From assembly GCF_005884405.1 (NCBI RefSeq), contig NZ_VCAO01000002.1, forward strand, positions 124,001-188,000: a stretch of DNA of 64,000 nucleotides. The letters run 5' to 3'. How positions within the stretch are numbered: position 1 is the stretch's first letter; each line of letters starts with the position of its first letter. This DNA is from Qipengyuania marisflavi (GTDB lineage Bacteria > Pseudomonadota > Alphaproteobacteria > Sphingomonadales > Sphingomonadaceae). Shown in pieces: positions 28,502 through 39,622 of this stretch. A model generated the notes under the pieces. That model saw only the letters and a list, made by a program, of their open reading frames with translations, ran no database searches and was not told where the DNA came from. The position numbers were made by a program, and so were the translations under genes.

Positions 28502-29976
28502 AGCTGGGCAAACTGTGCGCGGCTGCTGGATTGGCCTGTCCGTCTGGCGAGGACCAGGCCGTCACCGGCTTTGCCATCGATCACCGCAAGGTTGCGCCGG
28601 GCACCGTGTTCGGCGCGTTTCAGGGCACGCAGGTCAATGGCGAGGATTACATCGCCCCCGCCATCGCCGCCGGAGCTATCGCGGTGGTCGCCCGCGCCGA
28701 GGCTGTTGTCGAGGGCGCAGCACATATTGCTGTGGCACAGCCGCGCCAGACATTCGCGCAGCTGGCCGCCGGGTTCTTCACACCGGTGCCCGAACATATC
28801 GTCGCGGTGACTGGCACCAATGGCAAAACCTCCACCGCCGAAATGACCCGCCAGATCTGGCGCATGGCAGGCGAACGTGCGGCCAGCATCGGCACGCTGG
28901 GCGTCACTACGCCGGACGAGAGTGTTTCCACCGGGCTGACCACGCCCGACATCGTCACTTTCCTGTCGAACATGAGCGGGCTGGCACGCGAAGGCGTGAC
29001 CCATGTTGCCTATGAAGCGTCGAGCCACGGCCTGTCGCAATATCGCAATGAAGGCGTTCCGGTGCAGGCCGCTGCTTTCACCAATTTCAGCCGCGACCAC
29101 CTCGATTATCATACCGATATGGAGGATTATTTCACCGCCAAGATGCGGCTGTTTGGTGAAGTGGTCTCTGATGGTGCGACCGCTGTCGTTTGGTTGGGCG
29201 AAACCGATAGCGACTGGAACCGCCGCGCCGCCGATCATGCGCGCCAACGCGGCCTGACCTTGCTGACCGTTGGCGAGCAGGGCGAGGATATCCGCCTGAC
29301 CAGCCGCAAACCCACGCAGCTCGGGCAGACGCTGACCGTCGAACACGCCGGACAGCAGCGCCAGATAACACTGCCGCTGATCGGCGCCTATCAGGTCGCC
29401 AATGCGCTGACCGCTGCTGGGCTGGCGCTGGCCACGGGCACCGATGCCAGTCTGGTGTGGGACGCAGTCGCGCGGCTCCAGCCCGTGCGCGGACGGCTGG
29501 AACGGGCGGTTATCGCGCCAAGCGGTGCGCCGGTCTATATCGATTACGCCCACACGCCCGACGCACTGGAGGCCGCCATTGCGGCCCTGCGTCCGCATGT
29601 TTCCGGACGGCTGATCACAGTCTTCGGAGCCGGCGGCGACCGCGATCATGGCAAGCGTGCGCCAATGGGCGCAGCGGCTGCCGGGGCGAGCGATCTGGTC
29701 ATCGTCACCGATGACAATCCGCGCGGCGAAGATCCTGAGGAAATCCGGCGCCAGGTGCTTGAAGGCGCAGCAGGAGCAAGCGAAGTGGGCGACCGCCGCG
29801 CAGCCATCCGCACCGCTATCGCCGAGGCTGGGCGCGATGACATCGTGCTGGTCGCGGGCAAGGGACATGAAGTGGGTCAGATCATCGGATCGGGAGAAAA
29901 CATGCAAGTGCTGCCCTTCGACGACGTCGAGGTCGCGCGCGAATGCGCTGCTGCCATTGCCAGAGGCGCGGCATGA
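28498..29976 (+). CDS. murE: UDP-MurNAc-L-Ala-D-Glu:meso-diaminopimelate ligase
   Basis: This cytoplasmic ligase adds the third amino acid of the peptidoglycan stem. The 492-residue product has the ATP motif TGTNGKTST and the C-terminal DNPRGEDP motif, which in this family marks meso-diaminopimelate rather than lysine as substrate. The conserved GRLERAV, YAHTPDALEAAI and GAGGDRDHGKRAPMG segments are all present. It is joined to ftsI and murF by ATGA overlaps. Confidence 0.97.
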   Translation: MKLGKLCAAAGLACPSGEDQAVTGFAIDHRKVAPGTVFGAFQGTQVNGEDYIAPAIAAGAIAVVARAEAVVEGAAHIAVAQPRQTFAQLAAGFFTPVPEHIVAVTGTNGKTSTAEMTRQIWRMAGERAASIGTLGVTTPDESVSTGLTTPDIVTFLSNMSGLAREGVTHVAYEASSHGLSQYRNEGVPVQAAAFTNFSRDHLDYHTDMEDYFTAKMRLFGEVVSDGATAVVWLGETDSDWNRRAADHARQRGLTLLTVGEQGEDIRLTSRKPTQLGQTLTVEHAGQQRQITLPLIGAYQVANALTAAGLALATGTDASLVWDAVARLQPVRGRLERAVIAPSGAPVYIDYAHTPDALEAAIAALRPHVSGRLITVFGAGGDRDHGKRAPMGAAAAGASDLVIVTDDNPRGEDPEEIRRQVLEGAAGASEVGDRRAAIRTAIAEAGRDDIVLVAGKGHEVGQIIGSGENMQVLPFDDVEVARECAAAIARGAA

Positions 29977-31439
29977 GCGCCGCAATCCTGCGCCATCCCG
30001 CCTATCTGGAATGGCCCGCCGATCCGCGTGACCGGCTGCCGCTGACGCTGTGGGATGCCGCCAGCATTGCCGAGGCAGTGGGCGGCACCGCCAGCTGTGA
30101 TTTCCAGGTGGCGGGCGTCGAAATGGACAGCCGCGACGTCGTCAATGGCGATCTGTTCGTGGCGCTGAGGGGCGAGGCGATGGACGGCCACCGCTTTGTG
30201 GACAAAGCTTTTGCCAATGGCGCCTCTGCTGCACTGGTCGATCGCCCTGTCGATAATCCGCATATTCTGGTCAAGGACACCGGTATTGCGCTGGAAGCAT
30301 TGGCGCGGGCCGCGCGTTTGCGGACCAAGGCGACCATAATAGGGGTGACCGGATCGGTTGGAAAAACCGGCGTGAAAGAAGCGATTTTCGCGGGGCTGGA
30401 ACGCGCCAGCCGCGGCGCGGCGCATCGTTCCACCCGCAGCTATAACAACCATGTCGGCGTTCCGCTCAGCCTGGCGCGGATGCCCGCGCGCAGCCGTTTC
30501 GGGATTTTCGAAATGGGTATGAACCATGCGGGCGAAATCGCGCGGCTGACCACGCAGGTTCGCCCGCATGTCGCGGTGATTACCACCATCGCGCCTGCAC
30601 ATATCGAAAACCTTGGCAGCGAAGAGGCGATTGCCGATGCCAAGGCTGAAATCGTTGCGGGGGTCGAACCGGGCGGGGTCGCAATTATTCCCGCCGACAG
30701 CCCGCATTTTGAACGACTGAGTAAGGCAGCACAGTCCGCCGGGGTACGTGTGGTCAGCTTTGGCCGGGCGCGCGGCGCGGATATGCGGCTGCTGGATTCT
30801 ATCCCCAGCGCCAATGGCGGATCTCTGGTGACCTGCGAGTTTGATGGCGGGCGGCTGTGTTTCACTGTGGCCGAGCCGGGCGATCACTGGGTGATAAATG
30901 CGCTTGCTGTCATGGCAGCTGTGCGTGCGGCGGGCGGCGATATGGCCGCTGCCGGACTGGCGCTTGCCGAAATGGGCGGCCTGAAAGGTCGCGGCGCGCG
31001 TCACGGAATTGATGCGCCGGGCGGCAAGGCGCTGCTGATCGATGAAAGCTATAACGCCAATCCGGCCAGTATGCGCGCCACACTGGCGCAGCTGGGCCAG
31101 ACCCCGTCGGCCCGCCGCATCGCGGTGTTGGGCGCAATGAAGGAATTGGGTGATTTCGCTCCGAAATTTCACGCCGCACTTGCCGAGCCTTTACTGGCCG
31201 CCGATGTCGATCTGGTGGTGATGGTGGGCGAAGAGATGCGCGCGCTGGCACGCGAATTGGGGAAACAGACTGCTCAGTCGCTTGGCAACACGATACGCTA
31301 CGCCCATTGCAATACAGCCGACGAGGCAATCGAACTGCTGAATGACTTCGGGATCGTCGCTGGCGATGCCGTGCTGGTGAAAGGCTCCAATTCAGTCGGG
31401 CTCGGCAGGCTCGTGGATCACTTCACCCGCGCCCGCTGA
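29973..31439 (+). CDS. murF: UDP-MurNAc-tripeptide:D-Ala-D-Ala ligase
   Basis: MurF adds D-Ala-D-Ala to complete the UDP-MurNAc-pentapeptide. From ATG 29973 (overlapping the murE stop) it has 488 residues with the ATP loop [23 protein letters not shown] and the C-terminal [14 protein letters not shown] typical of MurF. The frame opens ten codons earlier, but the overlap and the family's length favour this start. An 17-nt gap separates it from mraY, one of the few non-overlapping joins in the cluster. Confidence 0.96.
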   Translation: MSAAILRHPAYLEWPADPRDRLPLTLWDAASIAEAVGGTASCDFQVAGVEMDSRDVVNGDLFVALRGEAMDGHRFVDKAFANGASAALVDRPVDNPHILVKDTGIALEALARAARLRTKATIIGVTGSVGKTGVKEAIFAGLERASRGAAHRSTRSYNNHVGVPLSLARMPARSRFGIFEMGMNHAGEIARLTTQVRPHVAVITTIAPAHIENLGSEEAIADAKAEIVAGVEPGGVAIIPADSPHFERLSKAAQSAGVRVVSFGRARGADMRLLDSIPSANGGSLVTCEFDGGRLCFTVAEPGDHWVINALAVMAAVRAAGGDMAAAGLALAEMGGLKGRGARHGIDAPGGKALLIDESYNANPASMRATLAQLGQTPSARRIAVLGAMKELGDFAPKFHAALAEPLLAADVDLVVMVGEEMRALARELGKQTAQSLGNTIRYAHCNTADEAIELLNDFGIVAGDAVLVKGSNSVGLGRLVDHFTRAR

Positions 31440-31456
31440 GGGCGCCGAGAGGCTCA

Positions 31457-32527
31457 ATGCTTTACCTGCTTGCCGAATGGTTGGATTTCGAAGGCCTCTC
31501 GAACCTTGTGCGGTATCAGACCGCGCGGGCCGGGGCCACGCTGCTTACCGCGCTGTTGATCGGGCTGGTCATCGGGCCGCGCTTTATCGATATGCTGCGG
31601 GTGCGACAGGGCAAGGGTCAGCCAATCCGCGAAGATGGCCCGCAAACCCATCTGGCCAAGGTTGGCACGCCGACAATGGGCGGGCTGATGATCCTGGTCA
31701 GCCTGTTCCTGTCGCTGATGCTGTGGATGGATTTGAAGAACCCCTTCGTCTGGGCCTGTCTGGCGGTCACCGGGGGCTTTGGCCTGATCGGCTTCCTTGA
31801 CGATTATGACAAGGTGACGAAGGCCAGCCACAAGGGCGTATCGGCGCGCGTCCGTCTGCTGATGGAATTTGTCGTCGCAGGCATCGCCAGTTATATAATT
31901 GTCAGCCAGATCAACACTTTCCTCTACGTCCCCTTCGTCAATGACTTCGGAATCGAGATGGGGTGGTTCTATTATGTCTTTGCCGCCGTGGTGATGGTGG
32001 GCGCGGGCAATGCGGTCAATCTGACCGACGGGCTGGACGGGTTGGCGACCATGCCGGTGATCATTGCGGCAGGCACCTTTGCCGTGATCGCCTATCTGGT
32101 CGGACGCGTCGATTACTCCGAATATCTGGGCATCCCCTATGTTGAGGGTGCGGGTGAGTTGGCGATATTCTGCGCCGCTATCATGGGCGCGGGACTGGCC
32201 TTCCTATGGTTCAACGCGCCGCCTGCTGCGGTCTTCATGGGTGACACCGGCAGCCTGGCCCTGGGCGGCGCGCTGGGCGCGATTGCCGTGGCGAGCCATC
32301 ACGAGGTCGTGCTTGCCATCGTTGGCGGGCTGTTCGTGTTCGAGGCTCTGAGCGTCATCATTCAGGTGTTCTGGTTCAAGCGAACCGGTCGGCGCGTGTT
32401 CCGCATGGCGCCGATCCACCACCATTTCGAACAATTGGGCTGGTCTGAAAGCAAGGTCGTGATCCGGTTCTGGATCGTCGCCATCGTGCTCGCGCTGATG
32501 GGGCTCGCCACGCTGAAGCTGAGATGA
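31457..32527 (+). CDS. mraY: Phospho-N-acetylmuramoyl-pentapeptide-transferase MraY
   Basis: This integral membrane enzyme transfers phospho-MurNAc-pentapeptide onto undecaprenyl phosphate, forming lipid I. The 356 residues have about ten membrane segments and the catalytic motifs [25 protein letters not shown] and [22 protein letters not shown] near residue 70 is also conserved. It ends in an ATGA overlap with murD. Confidence 0.97.
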   Translation: MLYLLAEWLDFEGLSNLVRYQTARAGATLLTALLIGLVIGPRFIDMLRVRQGKGQPIREDGPQTHLAKVGTPTMGGLMILVSLFLSLMLWMDLKNPFVWACLAVTGGFGLIGFLDDYDKVTKASHKGVSARVRLLMEFVVAGIASYIIVSQINTFLYVPFVNDFGIEMGWFYYVFAAVVMVGAGNAVNLTDGLDGLATMPVIIAAGTFAVIAYLVGRVDYSEYLGIPYVEGAGELAIFCAAIMGAGLAFLWFNAPPAAVFMGDTGSLALGGALGAIAVASHHEVVLAIVGGLFVFEALSVIIQVFWFKRTGRRVFRMAPIHHHFEQLGWSESKVVIRFWIVAIVLALMGLATLKLR

Positions 32528-33837
32528 TCACCTCGCCCGCCTTTTCGGGAAAACGCTATGCGGTGCTGGGCCTCGCGCGGTCGGGGCGGGCGGCGGTCGA
32601 GGCGCTGCTGGCAAGCGGAGCCGAGGTGCTGGCGTGGGACAATCGCGAGGAAGCGCGGCAGGCTTTCGCGGGCCGCGTGGAACTCGCCGATCCGGTTAAA
32701 ACCGATCTGACCGGGTTTGCTGGCGTGGTGGTCAGCCCCGGCGTCCCGCTCAACACCCACCCGATCAAGCCCCATGCCTACAGCTTCGGCGTGCCGGTGA
32801 TCGGCGATATCGAACTGTTCGCGAAGGCGAGGGCGGACCTGCCGCCGCACAAGGTCGTCGGCATCACCGGCACCAACGGCAAATCGACCACCACCGCGCT
32901 GGTCCACCATATCCTCAAGACCGCAGGCGTACCGACCACCATGGGCGGCAATATCGGCCTGCCGATCCTCGAGCAGGAGCCATTGCCCGAGGGCGGGGTC
33001 TATGTGCTGGAGCTGTCCAGTTACCAGATCGACCTGACCTATTCGCTCGATTGCGACGTGGCGGTGCTGCTGAACATCACGCCGGATCATCTGGACCGGT
33101 ATGACGGGGATTTCGAGAAGTACGCTGCAGCTAAGGCTCGGCTATTCGAGATGCAGAGTCCCGGAAGCAAGGCACTTCTCTATGACGACCCTCGAGACGC
33201 GAGCGATGTTATCCTCTGGATGATGGATGACTTCGAGGACGGGGAGTGGCCGATTCTAGCGGACGTAATCGGTATGGTTCGAATTAGTTTGGATGGCCTG
33301 ACGCTAGCTTCAAGCCTCCGAGGACCACATAATCACGCCAATGCCAGTGCCGCATTTTACACCGGCACGTATCTCGGGATTTCGGAACCGCAGATGGAGG
33401 CTGCCCTCCGCACCTATCCCGGCCTCCCGCACCGCATGGAGCGGGTCGCGGAAATCTCCGGCGTTGCCTACATCAACGATAGCAAGGGCACCAACACCGC
33501 TGCCTCCGCCCCCGCGCTGGCGGCGTTCGACAATGTCCACTGGATCGTCGGCGGTCTGGCCAAGGAGCAGGGGCTCGGCGAATGTGAAGCGCAACTCGGC
33601 CATGTCAAAGCCGCCTATACCATCGGCGCGGCGGGCGAGGATTTTGCGCGGCTCCTGGAAAACAGGGTGTCAATCAAGCGCTCGATAACGCTCGAACAGG
33701 CGGTGTTCGACGCTTCGAACGCTGCCGAACGCGGCGACACAATCCTGCTCTCCCCTGCCTGCGCCAGTTTCGACCAATATCGCGATTTCGAAGCGCGCGG
33801 TGACCATTTCCGCAGCCTTGTGGAGGCGCTCGCATGA
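32524..33837 (+). CDS. murD: UDP-MurNAc-L-Ala:D-glutamate ligase
   Basis: MurD adds D-glutamate to UDP-MurNAc-L-alanine. The 437-residue product has the ATP loop [10 protein letters not shown] near residue 119, [16 protein letters not shown], the carbamylated-lysine region [16 protein letters not shown] and the C-terminal [12 protein letters not shown]. All key motifs survive, so it is probably functional. Codons 200-279 (33121-33360) use a markedly different set (CGA, CTA, GCT, GTA, AGT) and are AT-richer than the rest of the gene. This suggests a recombined segment; see findings. ATGA overlaps link it to mraY and ftsW. Confidence 0.95.
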   Translation: MITSPAFSGKRYAVLGLARSGRAAVEALLASGAEVLAWDNREEARQAFAGRVELADPVKTDLTGFAGVVVSPGVPLNTHPIKPHAYSFGVPVIGDIELFAKARADLPPHKVVGITGTNGKSTTTALVHHILKTAGVPTTMGGNIGLPILEQEPLPEGGVYVLELSSYQIDLTYSLDCDVAVLLNITPDHLDRYDGDFEKYAAAKARLFEMQSPGSKALLYDDPRDASDVILWMMDDFEDGEWPILADVIGMVRISLDGLTLASSLRGPHNHANASAAFYTGTYLGISEPQMEAALRTYPGLPHRMERVAEISGVAYINDSKGTNTAASAPALAAFDNVHWIVGGLAKEQGLGECEAQLGHVKAAYTIGAAGEDFARLLENRVSIKRSITLEQAVFDASNAAERGDTILLSPACASFDQYRDFEARGDHFRSLVEALA

Positions 33838-35099
33838 GCACCGTGCAGCCCTATGTCCCCGGCAAGCGCCAGCCGATGCATATGCCGCGCCAGCGGCTGT
33901 CGCGGCTGTCCGAACTGAAAATCTGGTGGCGCGAGATTGACCGGGTGCTGCTGTTCCTGATCCTGCTCCTGATGACCTTCGGCACCGTCGCAGTTGCGGC
34001 GGCTTCCCCTGCCAGCGCGGGTCGTCTGTCGACATCGGCAACCACGCTCGACCCGCTGTATTTTTTCTACCGCCATATTGCCTGGCAATTTTTCGGTCTG
34101 ATAGCGATGGCGGCGGCGTCGATGATGACACGGGAAAATGCCAGGCGATTTGGCGTGCTGGTCGCTGCGGCAATGCTGGGGCTGATGTTTCTGGTTCCCA
34201 TCATCGGCGCGGAGGTCAACGGCGCCCGGCGCTGGATCAATTTGGGGATGCGTTTCCAGCCCTCCGAATTTCTCAAGCCCGCCTTTGCCATTACGCTGGC
34301 ATGGATCATTTCGTGGCGGATGCGCGATGCGCATATGCCGGTTGTGGCCATCACTTCGGCGTTGACGGCGGTGGTGGCTATTCTGTTGATGATTCAGCCC
34401 AATCTGGGCGAGACCATTTTGATTGCGGGCGTGTGGTTCGTGATGATCCTGCTGGCCGGGGTGCCGATGAAGCGGATCGGCGCGCTGGCGGGCGGGGCGA
34501 TGGTGGGGCTGACCGCTGCCTATTTCCTGTACGACAATGCGCGCCACCGTATCGATGCGTTTCTGGGCGGCGGCACGGCCTATGACCAGGTCGATCTGGC
34601 CAGCCGCACCTTGCTGGCGGGCGGCTGGACCGGAGCGGGATACGGGCTGGGTATCCGCAAGATGAGCCTGCCCGAAGCGCATACCGATTACATCTTCAGC
34701 GTGATTGGCGAGGAATTCGGCCTGATCGCCTGCGGTTTTGTGGTGCTGCTGTATCTGGCGATCATCACCCGCGTGCTGATGCGGCTGGTGGAGGAGGATG
34801 ATCTGTTCGCGCTGCTCGCCGGGGCCGGGCTGACCGCGCTGCTGGGCGGGCAGGCATTTATCAATATGCTGGTCAATCTGCAGCTGTTCCCGTCCAAGGG
34901 CATGACGCTGCCGCTGGTCAGCTATGGCGGGTCATCCACCATCGCGGTTTGCCTGACCGTCGGGCTGCTGGTCGCAGTGACCCGGCGCAACCCGTTTTTG
35001 AAAACCAGCACTTCGGGACTTGGCGACAGGCTGGGTTTAGGGCAACCGCGGGCGATGAACGATAAACCGGGCAGCATCATACGCGAGGTTACGCCGTGA
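33834..35099 (+). CDS. ftsW: Peptidoglycan glycosyltransferase FtsW (SEDS family)
   Basis: This is the septal SEDS glycosyltransferase that polymerises lipid II with FtsI. The 421-residue product has ten predicted membrane segments and family signatures: NGARRWINLGMRFQPSEFLKPAF, QPNLGETILIAGVWF, AHTDYIFSVIGEEFG and the C-terminal GMTLPLVSYGGSS. A ~38-residue cytoplasmic N terminus precedes the first segment. It overlaps murD and murG by four bases each. Confidence 0.96.
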   Translation: MSTVQPYVPGKRQPMHMPRQRLSRLSELKIWWREIDRVLLFLILLLMTFGTVAVAAASPASAGRLSTSATTLDPLYFFYRHIAWQFFGLIAMAAASMMTRENARRFGVLVAAAMLGLMFLVPIIGAEVNGARRWINLGMRFQPSEFLKPAFAITLAWIISWRMRDAHMPVVAITSALTAVVAILLMIQPNLGETILIAGVWFVMILLAGVPMKRIGALAGGAMVGLTAAYFLYDNARHRIDAFLGGGTAYDQVDLASRTLLAGGWTGAGYGLGIRKMSLPEAHTDYIFSVIGEEFGLIACGFVVLLYLAIITRVLMRLVEEDDLFALLAGAGLTALLGGQAFINMLVNLQLFPSKGMTLPLVSYGGSSTIAVCLTVGLLVAVTRRNPFLKTSTSGLGDRLGLGQPRAMNDKPGSIIREVTP

Positions 35100-36292
35100 C
35101 CACCGCGAACCGCCATTATGTATTGGCCGCAGGCGGCACCGGAGGCCATCTGCTGCCGGCCTTTGCGCTGGCGACCGAGCTGGAGCGGCGCGGGCATCAT
35201 GTCGCGCTGATCACCGATGAACGCGGGGCGGAGATTCCGGGGAAGCCCGATTTCCTGCCCGCACATGTCCTGCCTGCGGGCCGGTTTCGCAAGAACCCGC
35301 TGCATTGGTTCAAGGGGCTGTCCGCCGTGCTGGAAGGGCGCCGCATGGCGATGCGGCTGTTCGAAAGCTTCCAGCCCAGCGCGGTGGTCGGCTTTGGCGG
35401 CTACCCCTCGCTGCCTGCACTGCTGGGCGCGACGTCGGCGGATATTCCCTGTGTCATCCATGAACAGAACGCGGTGCTGGGCCGGGTCAACCGGCTGTTG
35501 TCGGGCCGCGTGCAGGCCATCGCCACCGCCTATCCCGATATCGAGCGGCTGAAACCGCGCCATCAGGAAAAGGTCCATCTGGTGGGCAATCCGGTGCGTG
35601 CTGGCGTGTTGACGCTGCGGGACGAACCCTTCCCGGCATTTGGCGAAGACGGCGTGCTGCGCGTGCTGGTGACCGGCGGCAGTCAGGGCGCGCGGATATT
35701 GTCCGAAGTGGTGCCTGACGGCCTTGCCATGCTGCCCCCCGCCTTGCGCCAGCGGTTGCAGGTGACGCAGCAGTGCCGTCCCGAAGATCTGGACGCGGTA
35801 CGCGCGCGCTATCGCAATCACCAGATCCCCGCCGAGCTGGCGACCTATTTCGAGGATATGGCCGCGCGGCTGGCTGACGCGCATCTTTTCATTGGCCGTG
35901 CGGGTGCATCAACCATTGCCGAGCTGACTGCGGTTGGCCGCCCGGCGATCCTGATCCCGCTGCCCATCGCCACCGACGACCATCAGGCTGCCAATACGCG
36001 CGAAATGGTCAAGGCAGGCGGCGCGCGGATGATCCGGCAGGAACGCTTTACCGGCAAGGAATTGGCCAAGCAGATCATGGCGCTTGCCGATGATCCCCAA
36101 GGTCTCGCAAATGCGGCCCATGCGGCGTGGAATTGCGGGCGGCCCAAGGCGGTGCAGGACCTTGCCGATCTGGTCGAAAGTTTTGGCGGCGCAGATCTGA
36201 TGGATGTCATCCGCGTCGGCGGCAATAATGAACGCGGCGCGTCGCAGGGCGCTCCTGCCGGACAAGGCGCAGCGCGGGAGGCGAGCAAGTGA
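35096..36292 (+). CDS. murG: UDP-GlcNAc:lipid I GlcNAc transferase MurG
   Basis: This peripheral membrane GT28 enzyme converts lipid I to lipid II. The 398-residue product has [14 protein letters not shown] at residues about 13-26, [33 protein letters not shown] and the donor-site stretch [27 protein letters not shown] start overlaps the ftsW stop. The C terminus has a ~30-residue Ala/Gly-rich tail. It overlaps murC. Confidence 0.96.
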   Translation: MTTANRHYVLAAGGTGGHLLPAFALATELERRGHHVALITDERGAEIPGKPDFLPAHVLPAGRFRKNPLHWFKGLSAVLEGRRMAMRLFESFQPSAVVGFGGYPSLPALLGATSADIPCVIHEQNAVLGRVNRLLSGRVQAIATAYPDIERLKPRHQEKVHLVGNPVRAGVLTLRDEPFPAFGEDGVLRVLVTGGSQGARILSEVVPDGLAMLPPALRQRLQVTQQCRPEDLDAVRARYRNHQIPAELATYFEDMAARLADAHLFIGRAGASTIAELTAVGRPAILIPLPIATDDHQAANTREMVKAGGARMIRQERFTGKELAKQIMALADDPQGLANAAHAAWNCGRPKAVQDLADLVESFGGADLMDVIRVGGNNERGASQGAPAGQGAAREASK

Positions 36293-37701
36293 AGGGTGTC
36301 GGCACCGATATCGGAACCATCCATTTCGTCGGCATTGGCGGGATCGGCATGTCGGGCATTGCCGAAGTCATGCACAATCTGGGCTACGCCGTGCAGGGTT
36401 CGGACATTGCCGAGGGGCCGAGCGTGGAACGGCTGCGCGGGCGCGGCATCCCGGTGATGATCGGCCATGCTGCAGGGAATGTGGACGGGGTGGCGGTGGT
36501 CGTCACTTCAACGGCGGTGCGCCGCACCAATCCCGAAGTCGCCTGCGCACTGGAAAACCGTATTCCTGTGGTTCGACGCGCGGAAATGCTGGCCGAGCTG
36601 ATGCATCTGAAATCGACCGTCGCGGTGGCCGGTACGCATGGCAAGACCACCACCACCAGCATGATCGCCGCGCTGCTCGATGCCGGGAATATCGACCCGA
36701 CCGTGATCAATGGCGGGATCATCGAACAATATGGCTCCAACGCGCGGCTGGGCGACAGTGAGTGGATGGTGGTCGAAGCCGATGAAAGCGACGGCAGCTT
36801 CCTGCGGCTCGACGGGACCATTGCGGTGGTCACCAATATCGATCCCGAACATCTCGACCATTACGGCGATTTTGACGGGGTAAAGCGCGCCTTTGTCGAG
36901 TTCATCCACAATGTCCCCTTCTACGGGGCTGCAATCCTGTGCGTCGATCATCCTGAAGTGCAGGCGGTGATCGGCCAGGTCCGCGATCGCCGCGTGGTCA
37001 CCTATGGCTTCTCGCTCCAGGCGGATATCTGCGGTGTGAATGTGCGGCCCAGGGATGGCGGCAATGCTTTCGACGTGGTGGTACGCCAGCGGGGCGAGGA
37101 AGACCGCAGGATCGAAGGCGTGCATCTGCCCATGCCCGGCCGCCACAATGTCCAGAACGCGCTCGCCGCGATTGCCGTGGCGATCGAGATGGGCTGTTCG
37201 GACGAGGTTATCTGCAACGGCTTTGCCAGTTTCAGCGGCGTGCGGCGGCGCTTTACCAGAGTGGGCGAAGTTGCCGGTGCAGCGATCATCGATGATTACG
37301 CGCACCACCCGGTGGAAATCCGCGCCGTGCTGTCCGCCGCGCGCGAAAGCGCCAGAAACCGCGTGATCGCTGTGGTGCAGCCGCATCGCTACACCCGGCT
37401 GCGCGATCTGATGGATGATTTCCAGACCTGCTTCAACGAAGCGGATCAGGTCTATGTCACCCCGGTCTATACCGCAGGCGAGGACCCGATTGAGGGTGCC
37501 GACGCCGCGTCGCTGGTGGCGGGGCTGAAATCGCGCGGCCACCGTTCCGCCGCCACGATTGCCGATCAGGCCGATCTGGCAACAACCTTGGCCGGGGAAC
37601 TGGCCGAGGGCGATGTTGTCGTCTGTCTTGGCGCGGGCGACATCACCAAATGGGCCGCCGCTCTTCCCGATGCGATTACAGCGCAGTTGGACGCGGCATG
37701 A
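36289..37701 (+). CDS. murC: UDP-MurNAc:L-alanine ligase
   Basis: MurC adds the first amino acid of the stem peptide. The 470 residues show the Rossmann start [17 protein letters not shown], the ATP loop [38 protein letters not shown] and the C-terminal [15 protein letters not shown] start. It overlaps murG and murB by four bases each. Confidence 0.97.
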   Translation: MKGVGTDIGTIHFVGIGGIGMSGIAEVMHNLGYAVQGSDIAEGPSVERLRGRGIPVMIGHAAGNVDGVAVVVTSTAVRRTNPEVACALENRIPVVRRAEMLAELMHLKSTVAVAGTHGKTTTTSMIAALLDAGNIDPTVINGGIIEQYGSNARLGDSEWMVVEADESDGSFLRLDGTIAVVTNIDPEHLDHYGDFDGVKRAFVEFIHNVPFYGAAILCVDHPEVQAVIGQVRDRRVVTYGFSLQADICGVNVRPRDGGNAFDVVVRQRGEEDRRIEGVHLPMPGRHNVQNALAAIAVAIEMGCSDEVICNGFASFSGVRRRFTRVGEVAGAAIIDDYAHHPVEIRAVLSAARESARNRVIAVVQPHRYTRLRDLMDDFQTCFNEADQVYVTPVYTAGEDPIEGADAASLVAGLKSRGHRSAATIADQADLATTLAGELAEGDVVVCLGAGDITKWAAALPDAITAQLDAA

Positions 37702-38663
37702 AGCAGCTGGGCGAAATTCCCCGCCGCGATAATGGCGAAGCGCCGTTTGCCGAAACCGCGGGTAAATCGCGCACTCCGGTTTCGACCAAGGGGCTGCGCG
37801 GGACGCTGACGCCGCAGGCGCCGCTGGCGAAACTGGTGTGGTTCAAGGCGGGCGGGAAGGCTGACTGGCTGTTCGAACCGGCCGATATGGACGATCTCCA
37901 GCTGTTCCTCGAACGGCTGAATAACGATCTGCCCGTGATGGCTCTGGGGCTGGGTTCCAATTTGATCGTGCGCGATGGCGGGGTGCCCGGCGTGGTGATC
38001 AAGCTGGGCAAGCCGTTTGCCGAAATCGAAATCCGCGATGACAATGTGCTGGCCTGCGGGGCGGGCGCACACGGTATTCTGGTGGCCAGTGCCGCGCGCG
38101 ATGCGGGCATTGCGGGAATGGAATTCATGCGCGGTATCCCCGGCACGGTCGGCGGCTTCGTGCGGATGAACGGCGGTGCCTATGGCCGCGAGGTGGCCGA
38201 TGTGCTGACCGATTGCGATGTCATCATGCCCAATGGCCGGGGCCACTGCCTGACCGCGCGCGAGCTGGGCTATTCCTATCGCCATTCCGAGCTGCCCGCC
38301 AACGCCGTGGTCATCGCCGCGCGCTTCAAGGGCGTGCCCGGCGACCCCGAGGCAATCGGCGCGAAAATGGACCGCATCGCCGCTGCGCGCGAGGAGGCGC
38401 AGCCGCTGCGCACCAAGACCGGCGGATCGACCTTCAAGAACCTGCCCGACCGCAAGGCGTGGCAATTGGTCGATGATGCCGGGTGCCGCGGGCTGACACT
38501 GGGCGGCGCTCAGGTGAGCGAGAAGCACACCAACTTCCTGATCAACACCGGCGATGCCACCAGCGCCGATATCGAAGGGCTGGGCGAAGAAGTCCGCCGC
38601 CGTGTCTATCAGAAATCGGGCGTCGCGCTCGATTGGGAAATCCAGAGGGTCGGCAGGCCATGA
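37698..38663 (+). CDS. murB: UDP-N-acetylenolpyruvoylglucosamine reductase
   Basis: This FAD enzyme reduces UDP-GlcNAc-enolpyruvate to UDP-MurNAc using NADPH. From ATG 37698 (overlapping the murC stop) the product has 321 residues with [35 protein letters not shown] and the YSYRHSELP serine region. The frame opens 16 codons earlier within murC. It has the type IIa/short C-terminal layout common in alphaproteobacteria. Confidence 0.96.
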   Translation: MKQLGEIPRRDNGEAPFAETAGKSRTPVSTKGLRGTLTPQAPLAKLVWFKAGGKADWLFEPADMDDLQLFLERLNNDLPVMALGLGSNLIVRDGGVPGVVIKLGKPFAEIEIRDDNVLACGAGAHGILVASAARDAGIAGMEFMRGIPGTVGGFVRMNGGAYGREVADVLTDCDVIMPNGRGHCLTARELGYSYRHSELPANAVVIAARFKGVPGDPEAIGAKMDRIAAAREEAQPLRTKTGGSTFKNLPDRKAWQLVDDAGCRGLTLGGAQVSEKHTNFLINTGDATSADIEGLGEEVRRRVYQKSGVALDWEIQRVGRP

Positions 38664-39622
38664 ACGCACTCCCCAAACTCCATGTCGCGGTCCTGATGGG
38701 CGGCTGGGCCAATGAACGGCCCGTTTCGCTGATGTCTGGCGAGGGTGTTGCCGAGGCGCTGGAGCAGCGCGGGCACCGGGTCACGCGGATCGATATGGAC
38801 CGGCAGGTGGCTGCACGCATTGCCGAGGCTGCGCCCGATGTCGTGTTCAACGCGCTGCACGGGGTGCCGGGGGAAGACGGGACGGTGCAGGGCATGCTCG
38901 ACCTGATGGGCGTGCCCTATACGCATTCCGGCCTCGCCACCTCGGTAATCGCGATCGACAAGCAGCTGACCAAGCAGGCGCTGGTGCCGCATGGTATCCC
39001 GATGCCCGGCGGGCGGATCGTGCATAGCGAGGAACTGTATCAGCACGACCCGCTGCCGCGTCCCTATGTGCTTAAACCCGTCAATGAAGGCAGCTCGGTC
39101 GGCGTGGCGATTGTCACTGACGAGGGCAATTACGGCAATCCCATTGCACGCGATACGGCGGGGCCGTGGCAGGAATTTTCCGAGCTGCTGGCCGAACCCT
39201 TCATCAAGGGCCGCGAGATGACCACCGCCGTGGTGGATTTTGCCGATGGGCCGCGCGCGCTGGCGGTGACCGAGCTGAAGCCCAAGAGCGGCTTTTACGA
39301 TTTCGACGCCAAATATACCGATGGCATGACCGACCATATCTGCCCCGCAGAAATCCCCGGGCATATCGAGCAATTGTGCCTCGAAATCGCGCTGAAGGCG
39401 CATAAGGTGCTGGGCTGCCGGGGCTGTAGTCGCACCGATTTCCGCTGGGATGATGAGCAGGGCGAAGACGGCTTGTTCGTGCTGGAAACCAACACCCAGC
39501 CGGGCATGACCCCGCTCAGCCTGGTGCCCGAACAGGGGCGCTTTGCGGGCATGGAATATGCCGATACCGTCGAAGCGATCATCGCGGCGGCCATGCGGCA
39601 TTTCGAGGCTAAGGATGGCTAA
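38660..39622 (+). CDS. ddl: D-alanine-D-alanine ligase
   Basis: This ATP-grasp ligase makes D-Ala-D-Ala for MurF. The start ATG 38660 overlaps the murB stop and gives 320 residues, the DdlB length. Motifs: VAVLMGGWANERPVSLMSG at the N terminus, NALHGVPGEDGTVQG, the ATP-binding KPVNEGSSVGV, and the metal site LETNTQPGMTPLSLVPEQ. The frame extends far upstream within murB, but that part is unrelated. It overlaps ftsQ by eight bases. Confidence 0.96.
   Translation: MNALPKLHVAVLMGGWANERPVSLMSGEGVAEALEQRGHRVTRIDMDRQVAARIAEAAPDVVFNALHGVPGEDGTVQGMLDLMGVPYTHSGLATSVIAIDKQLTKQALVPHGIPMPGGRIVHSEELYQHDPLPRPYVLKPVNEGSSVGVAIVTDEGNYGNPIARDTAGPWQEFSELLAEPFIKGREMTTAVVDFADGPRALAVTELKPKSGFYDFDAKYTDGMTDHICPAEIPGHIEQLCLEIALKAHKVLGCRGCSRTDFRWDDEQGEDGLFVLETNTQPGMTPLSLVPEQGRFAGMEYADTVEAIIAAAMRHFEAKDG

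Noticed and set aside
26465-29985. Very long minus-strand frames opposite ftsI and murE
   Set aside because: They oppose two genes with all catalytic motifs intact; the antisense proteins have no recognisable domains.
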